Shown here in pieces: positions 16,176-25,436 of a DNA stretch of 64,000 bases (its first letter is position 1; every line of letters starts with the position of its first letter). The notes below the pieces were generated by a model. The model searched no databases and was not told the origin of the DNA. It worked only from the letters and a program-made list of their open reading frames with translations. Both the position numbers and the translations under genes were made by a program. Origin of the DNA: Muribaculaceae bacterium (GTDB taxonomy: Bacteria > Bacteroidota > Bacteroidia > Bacteroidales > Muribaculaceae); assembly GCA_017651515.1 (NCBI GenBank), contig JAGCCU010000051.1, positions 44,455 to 108,454 on the forward strand, in the 5' to 3' direction.

Positions 16176-19172
16176 TTATTTGATGGCTTTCAGACGTGTG
16201 TTTATGCCGTCTATAATGTCTTTTTCCTTGCCTGGATAATTACTTTTGAGGCTTTGGAGGTAATCGCGGGCATCGTTTTTCTTGCCCTGTTTCACATAGA
16301 CATCGCTAAGCACTAGGAAGCCGCGTGCAAGCCAGTAGCTGTGTGGGGTGCCGGCATCAATGAGGGCATTGATGGTGTTTTCGGCTTCTTTGTAGTTCTT
16401 GGCTTCATATTGCATAGTGGCAAGTTCTACGGCAGCCTGAGCACCTTGCTCATTTTGTGGATCGGCTGCAAGACGACGGAAGTCGGCTTCGGCAGCCTTT
16501 TTGTCGCCGGTCTTAGCCGCAGCAAGAGCCCGTGCCATCAGCACTTCGGTTTCTTCGGCATTGGTCAGGCCACCTGTTTTGATTAGGGATTCGGCTGTCT
16601 GTTTAACGTCGTTCCACTTTTCCAACGACTGTGCGGCACGAAGGACTCCCAGCTCGGCCACTAGACGGTTGTCGTCACTCGATGAGTGCTCGGCAAGGTC
16701 TTTATAGGCATTAAGGGCATCGTTTTTCTTGCCTTGACGCATCAGAATGTCGGCACGCATCGCCATAGCATCTTCGGCAAACGATGCATCATTGTTACCC
16801 TTGAGAGCCTCGTTCAGTCCATTCAATGCCTCTGTCAGGTTGCCTGCGTTGTAGTTGTGGCGGGCAATGTAGTATTTTGCTTTAGAAGCATAGGCTCCGT
16901 TGGGATTCTTGGCAAGATAGTCCTTCATCTTGTCGATGCTGGGTTTGGTTGCTATTGCCTGCTTTTCAGCTGCCTCGAAGTTCAGACGATCAAGTTCACT
17001 CACGTTGATACGGGGACCATTGGGGATGCCGTTGAGGAAATTCTGGAACTGAGCGAGTTCCCCGCGGTCAGCATAAATAAGTTTGAGGTCTTCGGCCGCG
17101 GCTTGGGCTTCTTCGCTTGATGGGTAGCTCTTTATGACCTTCTTATAGGCTTCGATGGCGGCGTTCTCGTTGTTCATGTTCTTGTTTACAATAGCCATCT
17201 GTAGCAGACCTTTGCGTGCCTCAACGCTCTTGGGGTAGCTCTTGAGGATGGCATTGTAGGTATTTACTGCATCGGTACCATTGCCCAATGCCGCTTGGGC
17301 GCCAGCCTTCTCAAGCATAGCCTGTGGAGCATACTGTGACTTGGGATAAGCTTTGACCATAGCTTCCATCTGTGTTATGGCTTGCTGGTACTGTTTCTGG
17401 TGAACCATCATCAGGCCTTTCTGGTACATGGCATAGTCCTGCGATGCATTTTTGTCCTCTTTAATTGCCTGGTCATAGCTGGCCTGGGCTCCGCTGTAAT
17501 CGCGATTGTAATACTGGGTATCACCAAGACGGTTATATGCATCGGCACGGAGTTCGTCACTCAGTTGCTTGCTGGCAATTGCGCTCTTGAAAGCTTCTGA
17601 AGCTTCAGCGTAGCGTTTCTGCTGATATAGCGAGTATCCTAGGTTGTAACGTGCCAGTCCGTAGTTTTCGTCACTTTTTCCGGTAGCGTTTATATACGAC
17701 TTTTGGTTTGAAATTGCCTCGGTGTAGTTGCCGGCGCGGTACTGGGCTTCAGCAAGCCACAACCGGCTTTCATTTAGTACGGTCGCATCTTGGTTACCCA
17801 ATGTCACGGCTTGCTTTAGATAATTTATGGCATCATTGGTCTTGTCGTTGCTCAGAGCCTGCATACCCAGGTTGTAAAGCACGCTTTGCTTTGCGCGAAG
17901 CACTTTTTTGCCGGGACTCTTGATGCGGTTGATACTGGCAAGGGCACGTTCATAGTCGCTTGTGGTCGAGTAGGCATCCACGAGATAGCCTTCCACCTTG
18001 TCTTTGTATTGAGATTTGGGATAGTCGTTCAGGAACTGCTCAAACATGTCAATAGACTTGCCGAATGGTGTCTTGGCACCCAGATGCTGAGTGATGGCAT
18101 AGTTATAGAATGCTGTCTCGCGCACCGTGCGGTCGTATGTCATCGAAGCACTCTGCTCGAAGGCTCGCGCAGCGCCTTGCTGGTCGCCCAGCTTCAGGCG
18201 GCTCTGACCCAGGTACAGCCAGGCACTTTGCGCAAGGGCGTCGCTCTCGTCAGTGGCAAGAGCCATCTCTTCGATTACCTTGTTGTAGTTGCCGTCACGA
18301 TAGTCCAGCACACCCATTGTATAGGCCGCAGTACGGTAGATGTCTCCCTCCGGACTGTCGAAATAACGCTGGAGATAGGTTCGGGCCTGAGTGTAGTCGC
18401 CTTTGTGATAGTAGCTCTCACCAACCATGCGGTTTAACTCGGCTGTGAAATAGTCGTTCTTGTCCTCCGACAGCAATTGTCGCCCAGTGGCAAGGACATC
18501 GTCATAGCGTTTGCGGTTATACTTAATCTGAGTGATATAGTATTGAGCCTGATATCCCAGTTCCGTGGTCGGGTCAATATGCTGAAAGCGGTCAACGGCG
18601 CTGTCATGGTCACCATTGGCATAATCAATATAAGCCTTGTAGAATACTGTGGCATCACCGTATCGCTTGGTAGCAGCCAACTTCCCATATTGTCCTTCGG
18701 CAACATCGTAGTTGCCCAGACGTAGGTTACAATAAGCCTTGCGATACAGTAGGTCTTCGTTGGCATCTAGGTTGCGTGCATCGGGGCGGACCAGCGAGTA
18801 GCTGAGCATGGCATTTTCCCATTGACCACGATAGAAATAGTAGTCACCGATTTTCATCTGGGCTTCTTGACCGTAGAGTGATGTGGGATAGTCTTCAATA
18901 AACGAAAGCAAAGCATCCAGGCTTTCGCTCTCACCGCGCTCAAAGCGGCTGAAAGCAATTATCAACTCGGCTTGTTCTTCCTGCTCGGCAGTGGGGGTGA
19001 GCGTCATCATGTGAGTGAGTTGATCGATGGCTCCCACATAGTTGTGGGTCTCATACATGCGTTTTCCACGATCCAGGTAACCCTGGGCATCATTGTTCAT
19101 GACAGTGGGCTGAGCTCCAGCCAGAAGGGGCAGCGATAATGCAAGTCCCAGTATAATGTCTTTCAATTTCAT
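16176..19172 (-). CDS. Large periplasmic tetratricopeptide-repeat protein
   Basis: A 998-residue protein with a signal peptide (MKLKDIILGLALSLPLLAGA) and TPR helices along almost its whole length. Repeats are recognisable by A-x-x-x-Y-x-x-A signatures such as NYVGAIDQLTHMM, QWENAMLSYSLV, RYAEASEAFKSAI, DYSGAQASYDQAI and NLTEALNGLNEAL. I count at least 15 candidate units. Such solenoids scaffold protein complexes. Its gene is directly upstream of the outer-membrane barrel, so it may bind that barrel on the periplasmic side; this is inference. A TAATTTTG -7 box (complement at 19206-19213) lies 34 bp upstream; the -33 box is weak. Confidence 0.85.
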   Translation of the reverse strand: MKLKDIILGLALSLPLLAGAQPTVMNNDAQGYLDRGKRMYETHNYVGAIDQLTHMMTLTPTAEQEEQAELIIAFSRFERGESESLDALLSFIEDYPTSLYGQEAQMKIGDYYFYRGQWENAMLSYSLVRPDARNLDANEDLLYRKAYCNLRLGNYDVAEGQYGKLAATKRYGDATVFYKAYIDYANGDHDSAVDRFQHIDPTTELGYQAQYYITQIKYNRKRYDDVLATGRQLLSEDKNDYFTAELNRMVGESYYHKGDYTQARTYLQRYFDSPEGDIYRTAAYTMGVLDYRDGNYNKVIEEMALATDESDALAQSAWLYLGQSRLKLGDQQGAARAFEQSASMTYDRTVRETAFYNYAITQHLGAKTPFGKSIDMFEQFLNDYPKSQYKDKVEGYLVDAYSTTSDYERALASINRIKSPGKKVLRAKQSVLYNLGMQALSNDKTNDAINYLKQAVTLGNQDATVLNESRLWLAEAQYRAGNYTEAISNQKSYINATGKSDENYGLARYNLGYSLYQQKRYAEASEAFKSAIASKQLSDELRADAYNRLGDTQYYNRDYSGAQASYDQAIKEDKNASQDYAMYQKGLMMVHQKQYQQAITQMEAMVKAYPKSQYAPQAMLEKAGAQAALGNGTDAVNTYNAILKSYPKSVEARKGLLQMAIVNKNMNNENAAIEAYKKVIKSYPSSEEAQAAAEDLKLIYADRGELAQFQNFLNGIPNGPRINVSELDRLNFEAAEKQAIATKPSIDKMKDYLAKNPNGAYASKAKYYIARHNYNAGNLTEALNGLNEALKGNNDASFAEDAMAMRADILMRQGKKNDALNAYKDLAEHSSSDDNRLVAELGVLRAAQSLEKWNDVKQTAESLIKTGGLTNAEETEVLMARALAAAKTGDKKAAEADFRRLAADPQNEQGAQAAVELATMQYEAKNYKEAENTINALIDAGTPHSYWLARGFLVLSDVYVKQGKKNDARDYLQSLKSNYPGKEKDIIDGINTRLKAIK

Positions 19173-19399
19173 AATGAATGATGATTTTCATTTACAATCA
19201 ATCTACAAAATTAATGCATAATATCGAAATTACACATTACCACTTAAATAATTAACAATAGTTAGTTGTTGAGCCATTAGTTTTTGGTATTTAGTCATTA
19301 GTTTGTCTCTAAAAATTTCGATAATTCAAATATCTAACATAATTTTGCATTCTGAAACGTGGGCAAAGAACATTGTCTTGCCGTCACTAACTTCCTGAA

Positions 19400-20335
19400 A
19401 TGAGCAAACGTTCGCTACTCATATTAATCTTGTTGCTTGCCATTGTAGATATTGTGGCGGCATTCTGGTATCTTGCAGCGCGCATTGAAGCGAGCGGCGA
19501 CAGCCGCGACATTTTTGAGGTTCGCACTGATAGCTCATTGACGCAGGTTGCCGACACCATAAGTGATATGAACGTACCCGACTCGTTCAAAATTGCTGAA
19601 CAACATGCCTACTATGTCAGCAAGGCTCCAGCTGTGAAAGGTGACCCTACCTCCTATTTTACATGTGTAAAACGGATCAAGGTGCGCTGGCCAAAGTCGG
19701 TCAACGGAAGTGAAGAAATAGCTTCACTGCACAGGGCACTGCTCGACAAGATGTTTGCTCCAGGAACAGTTAATCTCGAATATGCCATCAATCAAGAACT
19801 TGCACAGCCCAAGTTCACTTCGGCTCGAGAGTTGGAATATAAGAAGACAGACAAGCGTCCCACCCCACAGCCTGCGTATGCCTATCAGTATGACATTCTT
19901 GTCTATCCTGTGATGACGTCTATGCGCGTGCTGGAGATGGGAGTGGAAAAGATAGAATATAATGGTATCGAGCGTAGCACACGCAATGCCTTTGTACACT
20001 ACGACCGCGCTACTCATCAGCTGCTTACGTGGAAAGATGTGTTTGCCAGCGACAACAGTGTGTTGTTAGGCATTATAAACACTAAAATTGATGTCTTGAA
20101 CACAGAAAGAAGCATTCGCCTTGAGCATGCCATGGCAATGCCAGTGGAATTTCAGATAAAGGCCAAGGGTATCAGCTTCCATTTTCCGGCAGGAGCGGTG
20201 GCTGAACCCAATGAAGGCCCTATAGAAATATTCATCGACTACAAGACGCTAAACGTTGTCTTCACTTCACCCTTCAAACAACTTGTACGCGACAACGAAG
20301 GTTTCTGGGATTACAAGCGCCCCAATTTCGATTAA
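19400..20335 (+). CDS. DUF3298 domain protein with N-terminal membrane anchor
   Basis: A 311-residue protein with one N-terminal hydrophobic helix (LLILILLLAIVDIVAAFWYLA, no lipobox) and an exported domain. The C-terminal part matches DUF3298/RsiV-like domains: FVHYDRATHQLLTWKDVF, then FHFPAGAVAEPNEGPIEIFIDY. In RsiV this fold senses lysozyme, but homologues in Bacteroidetes are stand-alone and uncharacterised. It is a single gene with a TAATTTTG -7 box at 19340-19347 and a shared terminator after it. No sigma factor is next to it, so an anti-sigma role is not supported here. Confidence 0.75.
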   Translation: MSKRSLLILILLLAIVDIVAAFWYLAARIEASGDSRDIFEVRTDSSLTQVADTISDMNVPDSFKIAEQHAYYVSKAPAVKGDPTSYFTCVKRIKVRWPKSVNGSEEIASLHRALLDKMFAPGTVNLEYAINQELAQPKFTSARELEYKKTDKRPTPQPAYAYQYDILVYPVMTSMRVLEMGVEKIEYNGIERSTRNAFVHYDRATHQLLTWKDVFASDNSVLLGIINTKIDVLNTERSIRLEHAMAMPVEFQIKAKGISFHFPAGAVAEPNEGPIEIFIDYKTLNVVFTSPFKQLVRDNEGFWDYKRPNFD

Positions 20336-20396
20336 CCGTTAGATACGTAGCTGATGTAATAGGGAGTCCGTCGCATTCACTCAGGTTTAAATTAAA

Positions 20397-20422
20397 AAAT
20401 CGCCGGCAGGCGATTTCTTTTT
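20397..20422. terminator. Terminator between DUF3298 and MBL genes
   Basis: An 8-bp stem (AAATCGCC 20397-20404, GGCGATTT 20409-20416) with a GGCA loop, flanked by an A run and a T run. Fits bidirectional use by the convergent pair. Confidence 0.8.
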
Positions 20423-20464
20423 GTATATGCAGAATTAAGACTGAGAACCAGCTACTCTTCGACC

Positions 20465-21427
20465 TTAAAGCACGAAAAGTGGAGAGGCTTTAAACCGTGG
20501 TAGGGCATACAGCTGAATGTCGCGGTTTCGTTGATCTGGCGAGTTGCTGGCATCTCCCACGGTGACGCCGCGCTCCAGGAGTGCCTGTGTCATTGTATGG
20601 CAGGCTATTTCGGGACGGTTGTTGTCATTGCTCAGGTGACACAGGAACACATTACGCAGCCCCTCGTGATAATGGTCTGTCACAAATCTTGTCGCAACGA
20701 CGTTGTCGAGATGGCCACGCTCGCCACGTACGCGGCTTTTAAGGTATTCTGGATAAGTTCCGTTTGTCAGCATGCTACTGTCGTAGTTGCTCTCAATCAT
20801 CAAGTGGTTAGCTTTCGACATGTAATACTCGGCACGAGGTGTAATTATGCCCATGTCGGTTGCCACTACAAAGTTACAGTTGCCGATTTCTATGTTGAAG
20901 CCCATGTTGTCGGTGCCGTCGTGTGATGTCTCGAAGGCAGTGATTGTCATGCCAGCCAAGTGAAAAGGGATTTCCTTGTAAATCGGTTCATGATACTCGC
21001 GCAACTTGCGCGATATATTATGACGCCGCAGCAGCCCGTTGAGCAGTTTCGGCGTGCAGTAAACTCGTAAGTGCTTGTTGTTGCGCAAGTAGGAATAAAC
21101 ATATCTCACATGGTCCTGATGGTCATGGGTGAGAATGATTCCTTTCACGGCATATGGAAAGATGCCATTGAGTTTCAGAACGTCGAACACATGGTCAATG
21201 TCGATGCCTGCATCAATCAGTATTCCGCTCGTGAAGGTACCCAAATAGGCGCAGTTGCCGCTACTGCCGCTGCCAAAGCTCATGAACAGGTTTTCCCCTC
21301 TTCGTTCACCGACAGCAGGAGATGTCTCTTGAACTTGACTGTCGATTGTTGTCGGCTCTGTATCGTCATAGTCAAATTTTATGTATTCACTTGCGCGGTG
21401 TCTATATTTGTCTTTGTTATGGTTCAT
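20465..21427 (-). CDS. MBL-fold metallohydrolase (YycJ/WalJ-like)
   Basis: A 320-residue metallo-beta-lactamase-fold hydrolase. The dimetal site is clear: ILTHDHQDH (H-x-H-x-D-H) near residue 100, the upstream strand GILIDAGIDI, VVATDMGIITP later, and ESNYDSSML. The opening FMSFGSGSSGNCAYLG is the signature of the YycJ/WalJ group, proposed 5'-3' DNA exonucleases linked to repair. An N-terminal extension of about 45 polar residues precedes the domain. It follows the RsmI-like gene by 45 bp, in the same operon. The substrate is unproven. Confidence 0.85.
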   Translation of the reverse strand: MNHNKDKYRHRASEYIKFDYDDTEPTTIDSQVQETSPAVGERRGENLFMSFGSGSSGNCAYLGTFTSGILIDAGIDIDHVFDVLKLNGIFPYAVKGIILTHDHQDHVRYVYSYLRNNKHLRVYCTPKLLNGLLRRHNISRKLREYHEPIYKEIPFHLAGMTITAFETSHDGTDNMGFNIEIGNCNFVVATDMGIITPRAEYYMSKANHLMIESNYDSSMLTNGTYPEYLKSRVRGERGHLDNVVATRFVTDHYHEGLRNVFLCHLSNDNNRPEIACHTMTQALLERGVTVGDASNSPDQRNRDIQLYALPRFKASPLFVL

Positions 21428-21472
21428 AGTTTTAATTGTAAGGTTAAGAAGGTTGGTTGTGTGTGTTTCAGG

Positions 21473-22180
21473 TTATTTGTATATCAAGAAAATTGTTGGT
21501 ACTTTCTCCAGTATGGGTTTTAAAGAGGCCCACTGCTTGATAGTATGAGTGACAATGCTCTCGTTTGCGCCTGTGATGTCGCTTGCTACACACAGTCGCA
21601 AGGACGGTGATAGGTGGCGCAACAGGTCAGAAAGTAATGAGTTGTTTCTATAAGGAGTCTCGATGAAAATCTGTGTTTGGTCATCGTGCATGATGCGTTG
21701 TTCCATTTCCTTCAGCTTGCGTGTGCGACTGGAGGAATCAATGGGCAGATAGCCGACAAAGGCAAAACTCTGACCATTGAATCCTGAGGCCATCAGGCTC
21801 ATCAAGATGCTTGACGGACCAACGAGCGGCTTGACCCGCAGACCGCGTTGTTGCGCTACTGCTACCAGGTCAGCGCCAGGGTCGGCTATTGCAGGACAGC
21901 CAGCTTCGCTGATAATGCCTACTGGCATACCCTGTTCTAACGGTGTAAGCATTGAAGCTACCTCTTCGGGGCGTGTGTGCTCGTTCAACTCATAGAAAGT
22001 CAGTGAATCGATGTCGATTTCGCGTGAGCATTTCTTTAAAAATCGCCGCGCAGACCGCACGTTCTCAACCACAAAATGGCGAATCTCGCGCACAAGGGAG
22101 AGATTAGCCGGGGGGAGTACTTGCGATAAGTCGCATTCGCTCAGTTGGACGGGTATGAGATATAGTGCAGGTTCTATCAT
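21473..22180 (-). CDS. RsmI-like tetrapyrrole-methylase-family SAM methyltransferase
   Basis: A 235-residue SAM-dependent methyltransferase of the tetrapyrrole-methylase fold, in the RsmI group (2'-O-methylation of C1402 in 16S rRNA). Diagnostic stretches are GIISEAGCPAIADPGADLV, VKPLVGPSSILMSLMASG, FVGYLP, and FIETPYRNNSLLSDL. The N-terminal strand reads LYLIPVQLSE where canonical RsmI has a glycine-rich LYLVATPIGN, so this may be a paralogue with another target; a canonical copy is not in the window. A TAACTTTG -7 box (complement at 22201-22208) lies 20 bp upstream. Confidence 0.85.
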   Translation of the reverse strand: MIEPALYLIPVQLSECDLSQVLPPANLSLVREIRHFVVENVRSARRFLKKCSREIDIDSLTFYELNEHTRPEEVASMLTPLEQGMPVGIISEAGCPAIADPGADLVAVAQQRGLRVKPLVGPSSILMSLMASGFNGQSFAFVGYLPIDSSSRTRKLKEMEQRIMHDDQTQIFIETPYRNNSLLSDLLRHLSPSLRLCVASDITGANESIVTHTIKQWASLKPILEKVPTIFLIYK

Positions 22181-22368
22181 CGGTTAGTCAATATTTCTTG
22201 CAAAGTTACGTCTTTTTGCCCAAATACCGATAATAATAGTAGACGTTTTTTGGAATGTAATAACGGTATTGCTTCTTGTCGATTTAACCTAAAAACGGCC
22301 AATAAGTGTTAGTGAATTGGAAAATATTATGTAAATTTGCCACAGAAAAATAATATCTAATCTTAAGC

Positions 22369-23316
22369 ATGATAGAACGTCACATTATTATCGACAATGT
22401 AGATCCACTGACTTTCTACGGAGTGAATAATTGCAACATTGCCCTAATAAGAAATCTCTACCCTAAGTTGCGAATGGCTGCGCGCGGAAGCGTCATCACT
22501 GTGATTGGTGACGAGAACGAGACGGCCGCTTTCGAATCGAAGATAAAAGAACTGGAAGCTTATTGCGCCGAGTTCAACAATCTTCCCGAAGATGTGATAA
22601 TCGATACCATAAAAGGCACTCCTCCCAAGCCGCTGAAGATGGATGATGTAATTATCCACGGTGTGAACGGCAAGCCTATTCAGGGGCGCACGCCCAATCA
22701 GCAGCTGCTGGTAAAGACTTTTGGACGTAATGACCTGACTTTTGCCCTTGGACCAGCTGGAACAGGAAAGACTTACCTTGCTGTTGCCTTGGCTGTGCGG
22801 GCACTGAAGAGCCGCGAGGTGCGCAAGATTATCTTGTCGCGTCCGGCAGTAGAGGCAGGAGAAAAGCTGGGATTTCTACCCGGCGACATGAAAGACAAGA
22901 TAGATCCTTATCTGCAACCGTTATATGATGCCTTGGAAGACATGATTCCTCATGCTAAGCTGAAAGAATACATGGAAAGCGATGTGATTCAGATTGCTCC
23001 TCTGGCATTCATGCGCGGTCGCACGCTGAACGATGCCATTGTTGTGCTGGATGAAGCACAGAACACCACGGTACACCAGATAAAGATGTTCCTTACGCGT
23101 TTGGGCATGGGTTCTAAAATGATTGTAACGGGCGACACAACGCAGATTGACCTTCCACGAACTACCACCAGTGGACTTATACACGCATTAAAGGTGCTGA
23201 AGGGTGTTAAGGGTATTGGGCGTGTCGATTTTGAAAAGAAAGACATTGTTCGTCACCAACTTGTTCAGCGCATCGTAGAGGCTTATGAGCGCTACCACGA
23301 TGAGGTTGGAGAATAG
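22369..23316 (+). CDS. PhoH-family ATPase (YbeZ type)
   Basis: A 315-residue PhoH-family P-loop ATPase, probably the YbeZ type that works with the endoribonuclease YbeY on rRNA. It has the N-terminal KH-like region (about 1-95), Walker A GPAGTGKTYLA near 128-138, EKLGFLPGDM, and Walker B IVVLDEAQN near 223-231, then VTGDTTQIDLPR. Length is typical. The start is preceded by a TAAATTTG -7 box at 22332-22339. It precedes menG by 26 bp and is probably co-transcribed with it. Confidence 0.93.
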   Translation: MIERHIIIDNVDPLTFYGVNNCNIALIRNLYPKLRMAARGSVITVIGDENETAAFESKIKELEAYCAEFNNLPEDVIIDTIKGTPPKPLKMDDVIIHGVNGKPIQGRTPNQQLLVKTFGRNDLTFALGPAGTGKTYLAVALAVRALKSREVRKIILSRPAVEAGEKLGFLPGDMKDKIDPYLQPLYDALEDMIPHAKLKEYMESDVIQIAPLAFMRGRTLNDAIVVLDEAQNTTVHQIKMFLTRLGMGSKMIVTGDTTQIDLPRTTTSGLIHALKVLKGVKGIGRVDFEKKDIVRHQLVQRIVEAYERYHDEVGE

Positions 23317-23342
23317 TATGCATGAGAACCTATTATTGAATC

Positions 23343-24110
23343 ATGAGCAAAGAGCGGGTTGAAGAGATAAAGCCGTATGACGAACAAGGGTCGAAGCGTG
23401 AGCAGGTAGAACAGATGTTCGATTCTATCGCACCCGCCTATGACTTTATGAACCGCGCCATGACACTTGGCATTGACCGATGGTGGCGGCGGGTGGCGGT
23501 CAATGGCTTAATCAGTCATTTCAAGAAATCAGACATATCAAACGATATTGTTGATGTTCTTGATGTGGCTACGGGAACAGGAGATTTTGCCATAGGTTTG
23601 TTCAAGCGTTTGAAACCACGTTCGGTTACGGGAATAGATTTGAGCAATGGCATGCTCGATGTGGCACGGAAGAAAGTGGCATCGGCTGGTCTGACAGAAA
23701 TTAATTTCAGTCAGGCAGATTGCCTTTCGCTGCCCTTTGCCGATGGCAGTTTCGATGCGGTGACAGTGGCTTTCGGAGTGAGAAATTTTGAGGACATCGA
23801 GCAAGGTTATCGGCAAATGTACCATGTGCTTCGCCCCGATGGTATGGTGAGCGTTGTAGAACTTTCTGCACCTCAAAACCGTATTATCCGTTGGTTTTAC
23901 GACATCTATACCATGCATATAATTCCTGCAATTGGGGCGCTGAAAAGTGGCGACCGCAGTGCGTACCGTTATCTGCCGCTAAGCATAGCTGCAGTTCCAC
24001 AAGGCGAGGCTATGCTCGATATCATGCGCCGTGTCGGCTTCACTCAGTGCCATGTACGGCGCCTCACATTCGGCACATGCTCCATCTATACAGCAGTGAA
24101 AAAGATATAA
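23343..24110 (+). CDS. menG: Demethylmenaquinone methyltransferase
   Basis: A 255-residue UbiE/MenG-type SAM methyltransferase for the last step of menaquinone synthesis, methylation of demethylmenaquinone. Motif I is VLDVATGTGDFAIGL near residue 75, motif II DAVTVAFGVRNFED near 140, and the family motif DFMNRAMTLGIDRWWRR near 37. Bacteroidetes use menaquinone, so MenG is the better name than UbiE. The end matches the family with FGTCSIYTAVKK. It follows phoH closely on the plus strand. Confidence 0.93.
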   Translation: MSKERVEEIKPYDEQGSKREQVEQMFDSIAPAYDFMNRAMTLGIDRWWRRVAVNGLISHFKKSDISNDIVDVLDVATGTGDFAIGLFKRLKPRSVTGIDLSNGMLDVARKKVASAGLTEINFSQADCLSLPFADGSFDAVTVAFGVRNFEDIEQGYRQMYHVLRPDGMVSVVELSAPQNRIIRWFYDIYTMHIIPAIGALKSGDRSAYRYLPLSIAAVPQGEAMLDIMRRVGFTQCHVRRLTFGTCSIYTAVKKI

Positions 24111-24162
24111 GGATTAAGTAAGTATAAATGCTGTGAAATTTGACCTAACAAAGAGCAGTAAA

Positions 24163-24194
24163 TTTGGCCATACTTGGAATTTTATGTACTTTTA
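24163..24194 (+). promoter_or_regulatory. Sigma-ABfr promoter of the class I aminotransferase
   Basis: TTTG at 24163-24166, 20 bp, TACTTTTA at 24187-24194 (one mismatch in the last base of the -7 box). The gene starts 48 bp downstream. Confidence 0.55.
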
Positions 24195-24242
24195 CCGCCC
24201 GAAAACAATAACTATATTAATCTTCAATAAAAACTAGCAATT

Positions 24243-25436
24243 ATGCCAAAGATTTCACAACGCGGCGTGGATATGCCCGCATCGCCTATTCGCAAGTTGG
24301 CACCATTTGCCGTGGCAGCTAAGCAGAAGGGTATTAAAGTGTATCACCTCAATATCGGTCAGCCCGACCTTCCCACACCGCAGGAAGGTCTTGACGCACT
24401 AAAGACCATCGACCGTAAAGTACTGGAATATTCGCCCTCACAAGGCTATCAATCTTATCTTGATGGTTTGGTGGGCTATTATGCCAAGTACAATATCCAA
24501 CTAAAGTCGAGTGACATAATCGTAACTTGTGGTGGCAGCGAGGCTTTGCAATTTGCATTCCTGGCGTGCTTTAATCCTGGCGATGAACTCATCGTACCCG
24601 AACCCGTGTATGCCAACTATATGGGCTTCGCCTGTGAGATGGGCGTGAAGGTACGCACTATCACTACAAAGATTGAGAATGGTTTTGCACTGCCTGCAAT
24701 TGAGGAATTTGAAAAGCTTATCAATGCACGCACTCGTGCGATAATGATTTGCAACCCGAACAATCCAACTGGCACATTATATTCTAAGGAAGAGCTCATG
24801 CAACTTCGCGACCTCGTGAAGAAGTACGACCTTTATCTGATTGCCGACGAGGTTTATCGCGAGTATGTATACAGCGACAAGCCTTACATGAGCGCGATGC
24901 ATCTGGAAGGCATCGAGCAGAACGTTGTGCTCATCGATTCTGTGTCGAAACGTTACAGCGAATGTGGTATTCGTATTGGTGCGTTCATTACTCGCAACGA
25001 TGAACTTCGTGCTGCCGTTATGAAGTTTGCTCAAGCCCGATTGAGTCCCCCTCTCATTGGCCAGGTAGTCGCCGAGGCATCATTGTCGGCACCTCAGCAG
25101 TATCATCAGGATGTTTATGACGAGTACATCGCACGTCGCAACTGTTTGGTTGAAGGGCTTAACAAGATTCCAGGTGTGTTCTCTCCAATGCCTATGGGAG
25201 CTTTCTACACAGTAGTGAAGCTGCCGGTTCAAGATAGCGATGACTTCTGCCGCTGGTGTTTGGAAGAGTTCAATTACGAAGGTGAGACAGTTATGATGGC
25301 ACCAGCCACTGGTTTCTATGCCACTCCTGGAGCTGGCAAGAACGAAGTGCGCATGGCTTATGTGCTCAAGATTGATGACCTCAAGCGTGCTCTGATAGTG
25401 TTGGAAAAAGCTCTGGAAGCTTACAACGCACGTTAA
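24243..25436 (+). CDS. Class I/II PLP-dependent aminotransferase
   Basis: A 397-residue fold-type I aminotransferase, distinct from the aspC homologue at 2.2-3.4 kb. Motifs: LNIGQPDLPTPQEG near residue 38, ICNPNNPTGTLYSKEEL, LIADEVYREYVY, the PLP lysine in DSVSKRYSECGIRIG, and the carboxylate-binding arginine in NEVRMAYVLK. An aspartate or aromatic aminotransferase is possible; the substrate cannot be assigned. The TAA overlaps the stop of the convergent PAP2 gene in the palindrome TTAA (25433-25436), so the two genes share terminal bases with no terminator between them. Confidence 0.9.
   Translation: MPKISQRGVDMPASPIRKLAPFAVAAKQKGIKVYHLNIGQPDLPTPQEGLDALKTIDRKVLEYSPSQGYQSYLDGLVGYYAKYNIQLKSSDIIVTCGGSEALQFAFLACFNPGDELIVPEPVYANYMGFACEMGVKVRTITTKIENGFALPAIEEFEKLINARTRAIMICNPNNPTGTLYSKEELMQLRDLVKKYDLYLIADEVYREYVYSDKPYMSAMHLEGIEQNVVLIDSVSKRYSECGIRIGAFITRNDELRAAVMKFAQARLSPPLIGQVVAEASLSAPQQYHQDVYDEYIARRNCLVEGLNKIPGVFSPMPMGAFYTVVKLPVQDSDDFCRWCLEEFNYEGETVMMAPATGFYATPGAGKNEVRMAYVLKIDDLKRALIVLEKALEAYNAR

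Noticed and set aside
19400-20335. Anti-sigma factor (RsiV-like)
   Set aside because: Shares the DUF3298 fold, but there is no sigma-factor gene nearby and no cytosolic anti-sigma domain before the membrane helix.
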